Positions 16,862 to 28,178 of a stretch of DNA of 64,000 nucleotides are shown here, piece after piece. The stretch spans positions 564,001 through 628,000 of the forward strand of contig NZ_JALJXF010000001.1 of assembly GCF_024169925.1 (NCBI RefSeq). Direction: 5' to 3'. The notes under the pieces were generated by a model, which searched no databases, was not told the origin of the DNA, and saw only the letters and a list, made by a program, of their open reading frames with translations. The DNA is from Methylorubrum extorquens (GTDB lineage Bacteria > Pseudomonadota > Alphaproteobacteria > Rhizobiales > Beijerinckiaceae). The position numbers and the translations under genes were made by a program. Numbering within the stretch: the first letter of the stretch is position 1; each line of letters begins with the position of its first letter.

Positions 16862-17208
16862 CGATTCGCTTTCGTCCTCGGTCGCCGTATCGCCCGCCTG
16901 AGGTACCCCGAAAGAATGCCGCTTCGGCCGAGCCGGGATCAACCGAAGAAAGCGCGTTCCGGCTCCCCGGGCCCCTCATGACAGGACGGACGGGCCGCCG
17001 AAAAATTCCCTTGAGTGATGGGCCTTCGCCGGGACGCACTTCGACCAGCTGTTCTCATCCACCCGGCCATCATTGGGCGAAGAGTTGTAAATTGGGCAGA
17101 GAGTTGCGCCCGGTCGGGCGTGCGCGGCCATCGGCGTAACCCCAACTTAACATTAGTCAGCAATGTTGAGTTGTTGATCGTTCGAAGTCGTACCGTGGCG
17201 CCGTGTCG
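16862..17208. promoter_or_regulatory. Patterned divergent intergenic region
   Basis: About 350 bp between two divergent small genes, with no credible coding. It contains a near-perfect direct repeat (ATTGGGCGAAGAGTTG at 17072-17087 and ATTGGGCAGAGAGTTG at 17091-17106, period 19 bp). Then comes a large palindrome at 17143-17173, described separately. The second half is AT-richer than the surrounding genes, as expected for a regulated promoter. Confidence 0.5.
17143..17173. promoter_or_regulatory. 31-bp palindrome before the membrane protein/chemoreceptor pair
   Basis: CAACTTAACATT (17143-17154) is the inverted complement of AATGTTGAGTTG (17162-17173) with one mismatch, spacer AGTCAGC. The mismatch would be a G-U pair in RNA. 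It ends 35 bp before the start at 17209. It could be a dimeric repressor site or a 5' UTR stem; there is no T run to suggest a terminator. Confidence 0.55.
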
Positions 17209-17598
17209 ATGGCAGTGGAAGGCATCCGGACTCAGCCGTCCACACCGGGCTCAGCTCGAAGCTGGCTGCCGCCCGTGGCCCTCTTGCTGGCGAGCCTGAT
17301 CGGCTCCGCATGGCTCGGAGCGCCGATGGCGGAGCCCGGCCGGCCGGTTGCCGCCCTGTTTCCACCCTGGTGGGAGCCGAGCCGCAGCCTCGGCGCGGCG
17401 GTGGCCGCAGGTGGCGCCGTGATGGGCCTCGGTCGCCTACCGGGGCTCGTCGTCACCCGATCCTCGGCGCCGGGCTTCGCCGAGCGCCTGCGGACAGCCG
17501 GCGCCCTCGTCCTGTTCGACCCACGAGGCTTCGGCCTCTGTACCCCTCCCGATACGCCGCGATTCCCAGAGCCGGCACCCCGAGATTCAGCGCCATGA
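17209..17598 (+). CDS. Small membrane protein coupled to chemoreceptor, unknown function
   Basis: 129-residue protein. One N-terminal hydrophobic segment (about residues 22-38, PPVALLLASLIGSAWLG) is followed by the block VAALFPPWW, a second short hydrophobic stretch and a C-terminal part ending in LVLFDPRGFGLC. I recall small proteins of this style (FPPWW near the middle, LDPRG plus Cys at the end) in related alphaproteobacteria, but no function is known to me. The ATG at 17209 is chosen; a GTG at 17203 is also in frame. Its stop overlaps the start of the chemoreceptor gene by ATGA (17595-17598), strong evidence that it is a real translated gene. Confidence 0.68.
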   Translation: MAVEGIRTQPSTPGSARSWLPPVALLLASLIGSAWLGAPMAEPGRPVAALFPPWWEPSRSLGAAVAAGGAVMGLGRLPGLVVTRSSAPGFAERLRTAGALVLFDPRGFGLCTPPDTPRFPEPAPRDSAP

Positions 17599-19067
17599 CA
17601 GAATCCCGCCCGCGTGATCTCGACAGTCTGCGCCGCGCCGCGAGCCGCGGCCTCATAGGATTGCTCTGGCTGCACGTGCCGTTCAACGTCGCGGTGGCCG
17701 CCGCCCTCGGAAACCCGATCGCGGCCCAGGGGCTGATGACGTTCGGCCTCGCGGCGGCGGCGACCGCCACGTGGCGGTTGAACGGCGACGGGCTCGCCAC
17801 GCGTCTCACCGTGTCGGTGGCGATGGTCGGCATGGTGGCGCTTCTGCTCGATGCGGCTTCCGGCCATTCCTGGCAGCTCGATCTACACATGTACTTCTTC
17901 GCCGCCCTGGCGGTGCTGTCGGCCTATTGCGACTGGCGCGTGCTGCTGACCGCCGCCGGTGCGACGGCCCTGCACCATCTTGGCCTGAACCTCCTCCTGC
18001 CGGCGGCGGTCTATCCGGATGGGGCCGATCTCGGCCGGGTGGTGCTCCACGCGGTGATCGTCGTGCTGGAAACGGCCGTCCTCGTCTGGCTCAGCGTGCA
18101 ACTCGCGTCCCTGTTCTCGGTCTCGGCCCGCTCGCTCGCCGCCGCCGACGCCGCACGTGCCGCCGAGGCGGAAGCCCATCACCGACAGGGCGCGGCCGAA
18201 ACCGAGGCCCGCGCCGAGCGCTACCGCACGGCCGGCGAACTGGCCGAGCGTTTTGAGAGCAGCGTGAACCGCCTCGTCCGGGAAGCGGCCGAATCCGCCA
18301 ACCGGGTGCGGCACGCTTCGCAGGATCTCTCGGCCGCGGCGGGCGACGCGGCACGCCGCACGACCGATTTGTCCACCGCCTCGCAGGAGACCGCTGCCGA
18401 CGTGCAGGGCGTCGCAGCTGCGGCGGGCACGCTCTCGGCCACGGTGCGTGAGATCGGGAGCCACATGACCCGCGCCGCCGAGGTGGCGGGCCGGGCGACG
18501 CGGGAGGCGGGGCAGACCGACGAGACCGTGCGCGCGCTGGCCGAGGCGGCCCAGCGCATCAACCAGATCGTGCTTCTCATCGGCACCATCGCCGAGCAGA
18601 CCAACCTGCTGGCGCTGAACGCCACCATCGAAGCCTCGCGCGCCGGTGCCGCCGGGCGGGGGTTCGGCGTGGTCGCGGGCGAGGTGAAGGCGCTCGCGGC
18701 CCGCACCGCCCGCGCGACGCAGGAGATCGAGGCGCAGATCCTCGCGATCCAGGATCAGACGGGTCAGGCGGTGGCGGCGATCGGCCGGATCGGCGGGACG
18801 ATCGAGGAACTCGGCACCATCACCCGCTCGGTCGCCGAAGCGGTGGAAGGGCAGGGGGCGGCGACCGGCGCCATCGCCGACAACGCCGAGCGGGCGGCCC
18901 GGCGGACGGGCGCGGTCTCCGACAACCTCGACGGCCTCGCCCGCTCCGCTGACCTCACCGGCGCCGCCGCCGCAGCCGGCCTCGATGCCTCCGAGCGTCT
19001 GGCCGGGGAATGCGACGCGCTCGCCGCGACCGTCCGCGACTTCGTCGGAACGCTCCGCGCAGCCTGA
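17595..19067 (+). CDS. Polytopic methyl-accepting chemotaxis-type protein
   Basis: 491-residue membrane receptor. The N-terminal 180 residues form about six helices instead of the usual periplasmic sensor domain. Several His lie in or near helices (HSWQLDLHMYFFAAL, TALHHLGLNLLLP, RVVLHAVIVVLE), so an intramembrane or metal/haem-linked sensor is possible. An Ala/Glu coiled coil follows, then the cytoplasmic signalling domain. Its conserved hairpin tip is present as IGTIAEQTNLLALNATIEASRAG, with GRGFGVVAGEVKALA after it. No HAMP domain is obvious. It is translationally coupled to the small membrane protein upstream. No other che genes are nearby. Confidence 0.88.
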   Translation: MTESRPRDLDSLRRAASRGLIGLLWLHVPFNVAVAAALGNPIAAQGLMTFGLAAAATATWRLNGDGLATRLTVSVAMVGMVALLLDAASGHSWQLDLHMYFFAALAVLSAYCDWRVLLTAAGATALHHLGLNLLLPAAVYPDGADLGRVVLHAVIVVLETAVLVWLSVQLASLFSVSARSLAAADAARAAEAEAHHRQGAAETEARAERYRTAGELAERFESSVNRLVREAAESANRVRHASQDLSAAAGDAARRTTDLSTASQETAADVQGVAAAAGTLSATVREIGSHMTRAAEVAGRATREAGQTDETVRALAEAAQRINQIVLLIGTIAEQTNLLALNATIEASRAGAAGRGFGVVAGEVKALAARTARATQEIEAQILAIQDQTGQAVAAIGRIGGTIEELGTITRSVAEAVEGQGAATGAIADNAERAARRTGAVSDNLDGLARSADLTGAAAAAGLDASERLAGECDALAATVRDFVGTLRAA

Positions 19068-19202
19068 GCCCGAGGGCGTCGCGCCGCCCCTACATTGTCG
19101 TGCCGTCCCGAAAGTCCCTTGGCAGATCCCGATTTGCGCGTTTGATGGGCAGAGCCGCGGCATGGCGGCGATGCGGACGCTTCGAATCGCAGAAGGGACG
19201 GC

Positions 19203-22205
<3,003 letters not shown>

Positions 22206-22215
22206 TCTTGTCCGC

Positions 22216-23109
22216 ATGAGCGTCGTCGCGATCGATTTCGAGACCGCCAACGAGCGGCGCGACAGTGCCTGCGCGGTCGGGCTCGCCTGGATCGAGGGGG
22301 GCCGCGTCGTGCGGCGCGTATCCCGGCTGATCCGCCCGCCGCAGATGCGGTTCTCGCCCGGAAATATCCGCGTTCACGGCATCCTGCCGGCCGATGTCCG
22401 CGACGCGCCGACCTTTCCCGAGGCGATCGCCGAGTTCCTCCCCGACTTATCCGGCGGGTTGATGCTCGCGCACAATGCCGGCTTCGACATGGGCGTGCTC
22501 GCCGCCTCGCTCGCCGCCTGGGGCGAGCCGGTGCCGGACATGGCCGGCCATTGCACCCTCCAGATCGCCCGGCGCGTCTTCCCGGATCCGGCAGGCCACG
22601 GTCTTGCCAAGGTTGCGGGCCGCCTCGGTATCCGCTTCGAACACCACGATGCGGGCGAGGATGCCTATGCCTGCGCCGAGATCGCCCTCGCGGCCTTGCG
22701 TGAGACGGGTGCGACCGACATCGCCGACCTCGCTCGCGGCCTCGGTCTCACCCCGATTCGTGGGCTCACGACGCCGCGCCGGGACATGACCCGCTCGACC
22801 TCGGCGAAGGCCCTGCGCGCCTCGGGCATCGTCGATCTCCGGCCCTCGAACGCGCTGCGCTTTGCCATGCGGGGCAGCACCGGCAACCGCTACCTGCTCG
22901 AGTTCGAGGAACGGACCGACGGGCCTTATCTGCGCTGTTCCTGCCCGGCGGGCACCCACCGCCGCCGCTGCCGCCATGTCGATGCGCTGGTCGAGGGCGA
23001 CATCACCGAACTGACGTCGAACAATTTCGACGATGTCGAGCGGCTGCGCCAGTTGCTTGAGGGCAAGAGCGTCGGACCGCTGCGGATCAAGGGCGCCGCC
23101 GCAGCCTGA
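22216..23109 (+). CDS. DnaQ-type 3'-5' exonuclease with C-terminal SWIM-like zinc motif
   Basis: 297-residue protein. Residues 1-170 are a DEDDh exonuclease domain as in DNA polymerase III epsilon: D7 and E9 (AIDFETAN), D91 (AHNAGFDMGVL), and H144 with D149 (HHDAGEDAYA). The C-terminal 90 residues carry a compact CxC-x8-CxH cluster (C241, C243, C252, H254), the pattern of a SWIM zinc finger, which usually binds nucleic acid or protein. The homologous start is at 22216. The combination suggests a nucleic-acid-targeted exonuclease separate from the replicative proofreader. It follows glnE by 10 bp and may be cotranscribed. Confidence 0.86.
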   Translation: MSVVAIDFETANERRDSACAVGLAWIEGGRVVRRVSRLIRPPQMRFSPGNIRVHGILPADVRDAPTFPEAIAEFLPDLSGGLMLAHNAGFDMGVLAASLAAWGEPVPDMAGHCTLQIARRVFPDPAGHGLAKVAGRLGIRFEHHDAGEDAYACAEIALAALRETGATDIADLARGLGLTPIRGLTTPRRDMTRSTSAKALRASGIVDLRPSNALRFAMRGSTGNRYLLEFEERTDGPYLRCSCPAGTHRRRCRHVDALVEGDITELTSNNFDDVERLRQLLEGKSVGPLRIKGAAAA

Positions 23110-23373
23110 CACTGCACGATGTGATCAGCATTTGCGCTGAGACAAAGCAAAATTGCCAGTCAAGGCGCATCAGGCGCGCGAGCAGTACCACTCTTTCGTG
23201 CCCCTCAACGTATGACACCGCTCATTGCTAGCGCGATCCGCGCGTGAAATCTTCGCCCGCTGCGTTTCGGCGGGCGCCGACGCAGACGACCTCAGTCTCA
23301 CGGTGCGCCGATCAGACCTTCGACACGACCGTTTGGTGTGGGCCGCGTGACCTTCGCAGCAAGAGGTGTCGCC

Positions 23374-24114
23374 ATGGATCACGATACGATGCGTCGGACG
23401 ACCGCCGAATTCTTCGGCACCTTCTGGCTGACCTTCGGCGGCTGCGGTGCCGCCGTCCTCTCCGCCGCCTTTCCAGAACTCGGAATCGGCTTCCTGGGCG
23501 TCGCCTTCGCCTTCGGCTTCACCGTGCTGACGATGGCGTACGCCGTCGGCCACATATCCGGCGGCCACTTCAATCCGGCCGTCACACTCGGATTGTGGTC
23601 GGCGAGACGGTGCGCGAGCCGGCACGTCCTGCCCTACATTATCGCTCAGGTCATCGGTGCAACCGTGGCCGCCTTCGCCCTCTACACCATCGCCTCCGGC
23701 AAGGCGGGCTGGGTGCCGAACGGATTTGCTGCGAACGGCTACGGCGAACTCAGCCCCGGCAAGTACGACCTTGCCGCCTGCTTGATCATCGAAGCCCTGA
23801 CGACGTTCATCTTCCTGTTCATCATCATCGGCACAACGTCGAAGGGCGCCGCGGCGGGCTTTGCCGGCATCCCCATCGGGCTTGCCCTCGTGCTCATTCA
23901 CCTGATCTCGATTCCGGTGACCAACACATCAGTCAACCCGGCGCGCAGCACGGGACCGGCCCTGTTCGCGGGCACGGACTATATCGCGCAGCTCTGGCTA
24001 TTCTGGCTTGCGCCGATCGCCGGAGCCATCGCGGCCGGCGTTGTGGCAAGATGGCTCTACGAGCCTGCCGACATCGTCGAGACGACGATCGTCGAGAGGG
24101 GCGTTGAAATCTGA
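23374..24114 (+). CDS. aqpZ: Aquaporin Z
   Basis: 246-residue water channel with six membrane helices. Both NPA half-helix motifs are present (GGHFNPAVT near residue 67 and [12 protein letters not shown] near 188), the second followed by the selectivity-filter Arg (NPAR), as in AqpZ rather than glycerol facilitators. Start 23374 ([19 protein letters not shown]) is where family similarity begins. It is a single gene with its own 260-bp upstream region and a strong terminator after it. Confidence 0.95.
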   Translation: MDHDTMRRTTAEFFGTFWLTFGGCGAAVLSAAFPELGIGFLGVAFAFGFTVLTMAYAVGHISGGHFNPAVTLGLWSARRCASRHVLPYIIAQVIGATVAAFALYTIASGKAGWVPNGFAANGYGELSPGKYDLAACLIIEALTTFIFLFIIIGTTSKGAAAGFAGIPIGLALVLIHLISIPVTNTSVNPARSTGPALFAGTDYIAQLWLFWLAPIAGAIAAGVVARWLYEPADIVETTIVERGVEI

Positions 24115-24122
24115 CCGTGGTC

Positions 24123-24167
24123 GGCGCGTGACGACGAGGCAGCCTCCGTGCCCCGTCATCACGCGCC
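24123..24167. terminator. Long stem-loop between convergent aqpZ and PhoH-family genes
   Basis: GGCGCGTGACGACG (24123-24136) pairs with CGTCATCACGCGCC (24154-24167), 14 bp with one G-U pair in RNA and a 17-nt loop. It lies between two converging genes. No T run follows, but the position and strength suggest a bidirectional terminator. Confidence 0.6.
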
Positions 24168-24184
24168 ATCAGATCTCGCGACTG

Positions 24185-24901
24185 CTACAACTTCTCTTCC
24201 TCGAACGCCCTCACCCATTCCGCGCAGATGCCGGAGCGGACGATGTCGTCGAGGGTGAACTCCACGATCGGGATCGTCATCATCCGGCTCTTCACGAGGT
24301 GGATGACGGTGCGAAGTCCCGAGGTCTCGCGCAGGTCGGTCTGGGAAACGTCGCCGTTGATGATGACCTGGCAATCGTCGCCGATGCGGGTCAGGAACAT
24401 CTTGATCTCGGCGGTGGTGGTGTTCTGCGCCTCGTCGAGGATCACGAGGCAGTTCTTGAAGGTGCGCCCGCGCATCACCTCGAACGGCACGACCTCGATG
24501 TCGCCGGTCTTCACCGCGATGTCGAAGGCGGCCGCACCCATGCGCTCTTTCATGGTCTCGGTGAGGGGCGCGACCCAGGGCGCGATCTTTTCTTCAAGCG
24601 TGCCGGGGAAGAAGCCGAGGGAGCGGCCGGACGGCACGTTCGGACGGGTGATGACGACCTTCGAAATCCGGCGTTGACGGAGAAGATCGGCGGCGCGGGT
24701 GCCGGCGATGAAGGTCTTTCCGGTGCCGGCCGGGCCTAAGACGATGACTTGCGAAGATGACGCGAGCGCGTCGAGGTACTGACCTTGTCGATCGGTCAGT
24801 GGTTGAATGGGTGCGAGGTTACGTTCCTCGTCGAAGCGGGTCCGATGCATCCGGATCGGTCGGTCCTCAACCAGTTCAAGCCGTGCGCGTCGTCTCTTCA
24901 T
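24185..24901 (-). CDS. PhoH-family ATPase
   Basis: 238-residue cytoplasmic ATPase of the PhoH-like family. Walker A is GPAGTGKT at residues 56-63 and Walker B is CLVILDEAQN. The ITRPNVPSGRSLGFFPG and NGDVSQTDL blocks are also typical. The start at 24901 has a GGTGGAG ribosome site 9 nt upstream and is preferred over 24955. PhoH proteins are linked to RNA metabolism and stress, but the precise role of this short version is unknown. It lacks the C-terminal KH or N-terminal PIN domains that some relatives carry. Confidence 0.92.
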   Translation of the reverse strand: MKRRRARLELVEDRPIRMHRTRFDEERNLAPIQPLTDRQGQYLDALASSSQVIVLGPAGTGKTFIAGTRAADLLRQRRISKVVITRPNVPSGRSLGFFPGTLEEKIAPWVAPLTETMKERMGAAAFDIAVKTGDIEVVPFEVMRGRTFKNCLVILDEAQNTTTAEIKMFLTRIGDDCQVIINGDVSQTDLRETSGLRTVIHLVKSRMMTIPIVEFTLDDIVRSGICAEWVRAFEEEKL

Positions 24902-25281
24902 GGATCGATACTCCACCTTGACTCGTGCGTGACTCTCGCAAACTCGCTTTTTCAACCAGTCTCGACTTGTCCGTCTCTCCTTCGATTCGGCGAAGACATC
25001 GCCGATCTTCGTTCAACTGTACGCAAGAGCAAAGCCAAACCCCATGAGTCGGTTCCACTGTATGACGTGATGTCTGTGGAGAGCGACTTTACGGCAACGC
25101 TTCGCTCTCACTGCGAAGGTTGCAGGCGGGGGCGACGCGGGCGTGACGGCTTTGCGAAGAAGCGATGACCCCAGCACCTGTCGGTGCCGCCTGCGGACCG
25201 GGACGATCCTTGCCTGGGCCATCGCGGGCATCGCCCTCCTCGGGCGAGGGGCGGCCGGCGGAGAACCGCCGACGGGACGCT
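24902..25281. other. Intergenic region between helicase and PhoH-family genes
   Basis: About 380 bp with no credible gene on either strand. At the right end lies a small hairpin (CGGCGG, loop AGAA, CCGCCG at 25256-25271), 10 bp after the helicase stop on the minus strand, which may act as its terminator. The left part must contain the PhoH-family promoter, but I see no clear boxes. Confidence 0.4.
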
Positions 25282-27663
25282 TCAACCGGGTTGGAGGAAG
25301 CTGTCGAGGACCATCTTCCGGCCGGCCTTGTCGAAGTCAACGGTGAGCTTGTTGCCGTCGATGCCGGCGACCGTGCCAGGCCCGAACTTGGTGTGGAGGA
25401 CGCGGCATCCGTGCTCGAACGCCGAGGGTGCGGCCGTGGATTTGGCGACCAGCTCGCCCTCGATCTCCCGTGGTCCCCCCGAGCGGCCGCCCCGGCCCTG
25501 CCCGAGTCCCCCGCCGAAATTGCCCGACGTGTTGGCCTGCGCCCGCTGCCAGCCCGGCGTGCCGTAGGAGGAGCCGAACGGGGTCGGGTTGCGGTCGAAG
25601 CGCGAGGCGCCGGCCGAGAAATGCGCGGGCGCTTCGACCACGTCCACGGCCTGCGGCGGCAGCTCGTCGATAAAGCGTGAGGGGATGGTCGAGGACCACA
25701 TCCCGTGGATGCGCCGGTTGACGGCAAACGACAGCTTCGCGCGCTTGCGGGCGCGGGTGAGCCCCACATGGGCGAGCCGCCGCTCCTCCTCCAGGCCCGC
25801 CCGACCGCTCTCGTCGATGGCGCGCTGGTTCGGGAAAAGGCCGTCCTCCCAGCCCGGCAGGAACACGGTGTCGAACTCCAAACCCTTGGCCGCGTGCAGC
25901 GTCATCAGCGAGACGCGGTCGGCCCCTTCCGCCTCGGAGGCTTCCATCACCAGGGAGACGTGTTCGAGGAAGGCCGCCATGTCGGGGAATTCCTCCATCG
26001 AGCGAACGAATTCCTTGAGGTTTTCGAGCCGCCCGGCGGCGTCGGCCGAACGGTCCTTCTGCCACATCTCGGTGTAGCCGGATTCCTCCAGGATGGTCTG
26101 GGCGACCTCCGGATGCGGCTTGGTCTCCACCAGCCGCACCCAGCGCGAGAAGCTCTCGACGAGGCCGCGCAGCATCGAGCGGGCGCGCGGCTTCAGCTCG
26201 TCGGTCTCGATCAGCTTTCGCGCGGCCGCCAGGAGAGGAACCCGGTCGGCACGAGCAAAGGCGTGGAGCGTCTGGAGCGTCGCGTCGCCCAGGCCGCGCT
26301 TGGGCGTGTTGAAGATGCGTTCGAAGGCGAGGTCGTCGGCGCCGTTCATGGTGACGCGCAGGTAAGCCAGCGCGTCGCGGATCTCCGCCCGCTCGTAGAA
26401 GCGCGGACCGCCGACAACGCGATAGGGCAGGCCGACCTGCACGAACCGGTCCTCGATCTCGCGCATCTGTGCCGAGATCCGCACCAGCACCGCGATCTCC
26501 GAGAGCGCATGCCCCCTGCGCTGGAGTGACTCGATCGATTCGGCGACCTGACGCGCCTCCTCCTCGGAATCCCACGAGCCCGTGACCGTCACGGGCTCGC
26601 CCGCCTCGTCCTCGGTGCGCAGGGTCTTGCCGAGGCGGCCCTCGTTCTTGGCGATGAGCCCGGAGGCGGCGGCGAGGATGTGCCCGGTCGAGCGGTAGTT
26701 GCGCTCCAACCGCACCACGGTGGCGCCGGGAAAATCGTGCTCGAAGCGCAGGATGTTGTCGACCTCGGCACCGCGCCAGCCGTAGATCGACTGGTCGTCG
26801 TCGCCGACGCAGGCGACGTTCTTGCGGGCCTGGGCCAGCAGCCTGAGCCAGAGATACTGGGCGACGTTGGTGTCCTGATACTCGTCCACGAGGATGTAGC
26901 GGAAGCGGTCCTGGTAATTGGCCAGGATGTCCGGATTCTCGCGCCACAGCTTGAGGCAGAGCAGCAGGAGGTCCCCGAAATCGACCGCGTTGAGCGTCGC
27001 GAGCCGGGCCTGATACGCCGTGTAGAGCTGCCCGCCCTTACCGAAGGCGAAGGACTGTGCCTCGCCCGGCGGCACCTGTTCGGGGCTCAAGCCCCGGTTT
27101 TTCCAGCCGTCGATGGTGTGAGCTAGCGCGCGCGCCGGCCAGCGCTTCTCGTCGATGTTCTGGTCACTGATGACCTGCTTCATCAGGCGGAGCTGGTCGT
27201 CGGTGCCGAGAATCGTGAAGTCGGATTTGAGGCCGACCAGTTCGGCGTGGCGGCGCAGGATCTTGGTGCCGATGGAGTGGAAGGTGCCGAGCCAGGGCAT
27301 GCCCTCGCCCGCCGGCCCGATCAGCCCGCCGATGCGGTGCTTCATCTCGCGGGCGGCCTTGTTGGTGAAGGTCACCGAGAGGATGTCGTAGGGCCGCGCC
27401 TTGCCGGTGGCGATGAGGTGGGCGATGCGCGTCGTCAGAACCCGCGTCTTGCCGGTGCCGGCCCCTGCGAGCACGAGCACGGGGCCCTCCGTCGCCTCCA
27501 CGGCGCGGCGCTGCTCCGGGTTGAGGCCGGAGAGGTAGGACGCGCCCTCGGGCCGAAGGGCGGCCATGGCGCGGGCGGCGATGGAGGTCGGGGCCGACGG
27601 CGCTTCGTCGTCGGACGGGCGCGGCCGGAACGCGCCGTGCGCGTCGTTGGGCTCTTGCATCAT
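25282..27663 (-). CDS. uvrD: ATP-dependent DNA helicase, UvrD/PcrA type
   Basis: 794-residue superfamily 1 helicase that unwinds DNA 3'-5' in nucleotide excision and mismatch repair. The Q motif (LNPEQRRAVEATEGPVLVLA), Walker A (GAGTGKTR), DEYQDTN Walker B, GDDDQSIYGWRGA and the late LMTLHAAKGLEFDTVFLPG motif are all present. The C-terminal segment contains a PcrA/UvrD-like VLHTKFGPGTVAGIDG tail. The frame is open far upstream (to 28095), but similarity begins at the MM pair at 27663/27660, and the upstream part overlaps a plus-strand gene. Confidence 0.94.
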   Translation of the reverse strand: MMQEPNDAHGAFRPRPSDDEAPSAPTSIAARAMAALRPEGASYLSGLNPEQRRAVEATEGPVLVLAGAGTGKTRVLTTRIAHLIATGKARPYDILSVTFTNKAAREMKHRIGGLIGPAGEGMPWLGTFHSIGTKILRRHAELVGLKSDFTILGTDDQLRLMKQVISDQNIDEKRWPARALAHTIDGWKNRGLSPEQVPPGEAQSFAFGKGGQLYTAYQARLATLNAVDFGDLLLLCLKLWRENPDILANYQDRFRYILVDEYQDTNVAQYLWLRLLAQARKNVACVGDDDQSIYGWRGAEVDNILRFEHDFPGATVVRLERNYRSTGHILAAASGLIAKNEGRLGKTLRTEDEAGEPVTVTGSWDSEEEARQVAESIESLQRRGHALSEIAVLVRISAQMREIEDRFVQVGLPYRVVGGPRFYERAEIRDALAYLRVTMNGADDLAFERIFNTPKRGLGDATLQTLHAFARADRVPLLAAARKLIETDELKPRARSMLRGLVESFSRWVRLVETKPHPEVAQTILEESGYTEMWQKDRSADAAGRLENLKEFVRSMEEFPDMAAFLEHVSLVMEASEAEGADRVSLMTLHAAKGLEFDTVFLPGWEDGLFPNQRAIDESGRAGLEEERRLAHVGLTRARKRAKLSFAVNRRIHGMWSSTIPSRFIDELPPQAVDVVEAPAHFSAGASRFDRNPTPFGSSYGTPGWQRAQANTSGNFGGGLGQGRGGRSGGPREIEGELVAKSTAAPSAFEHGCRVLHTKFGPGTVAGIDGNKLTVDFDKAGRKMVLDSFLQPG

Positions 27664-27778
27664 ACGCGCATCCCTGGACCAAAAGGCGAACGCCGTCGAG
27701 ACCCGATCCGGAACCGGCTCCACCCCCCACGCGTCACTCCGGAAGCCCGAAACCCACGCCGATGAAGGATGTGAGGCC

Positions 27779-28018
27779 ATGCGCGCCCCGTCTCTCGCCC
27801 TCCTGACCCTGCTCACCGCACTCACGCCTGCTTGGGCGCAGAGCCCCGGCAACCGTGGCGCCACGAGCCGGCAGAACCAGTCGTTCGAGTACCGGAACGA
27901 GAACCGCAACTTCGAACAGCGACAGACTCTGGAGAACAGCGCCATCCGCAACCAGATCCAGCGGGCGCCGCTCAACGTTCCGCCGCCGGCCGGGCCATCC
28001 TTCGGCATCCGCCGCTGA
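27779..28018 (+). CDS. Small secreted protein, Asn/Arg/Gln-rich
   Basis: 79-residue protein that I do not recognise. A clear signal peptide (MRAPSLALLTLLTALTPAWA, cleavage after AWA near residue 20) is followed by a polar, N/R/Q/E-rich mature part of about 59 residues ending in PPAGPSFGIRR. There are no cysteines or domain motifs. An AAGGATGTGAGG ribosome site supports the start. It is divergent from the helicase gene. Similar short secreted proteins recur in this window (35583, 42736). Confidence 0.65.
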   Translation: MRAPSLALLTLLTALTPAWAQSPGNRGATSRQNQSFEYRNENRNFEQRQTLENSAIRNQIQRAPLNVPPPAGPSFGIRR

Positions 28019-28178
28019 CGATCGGCGAAAGCTTGAGCGTGAGATGCGGGCTGGCCACGGCCTGTGCTATGGCCGCAGGGACGCGGGTTTTTCACCGTTC
28101 AAGTGGCATCGGCCGTTCGAACGCGTGTGAAACGCGAACGAAGTCCTGCGGTCCGCAGGCCAGGCGGAAGCGATAACG

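Noticed and set aside
23170..23901. 243-residue minus-strand frame over aqpZ
   Set aside because: It overlaps the aquaporin with both NPA motifs; the antisense product is a charged, unrecognisable sequence.
25013..25285. 90-residue minus-strand frame between the helicase and PhoH genes
   Set aside because: Basic, Pro/Ala-rich sequence without a ribosome site; it overlaps the helicase stop and shows no hydrophobic or domain pattern.
27664..28095. 144-residue N-terminal extension of the UvrD frame
   Set aside because: It overlaps the small secreted protein on the other strand and has no helicase similarity; the family start is MM at 27663/27660.
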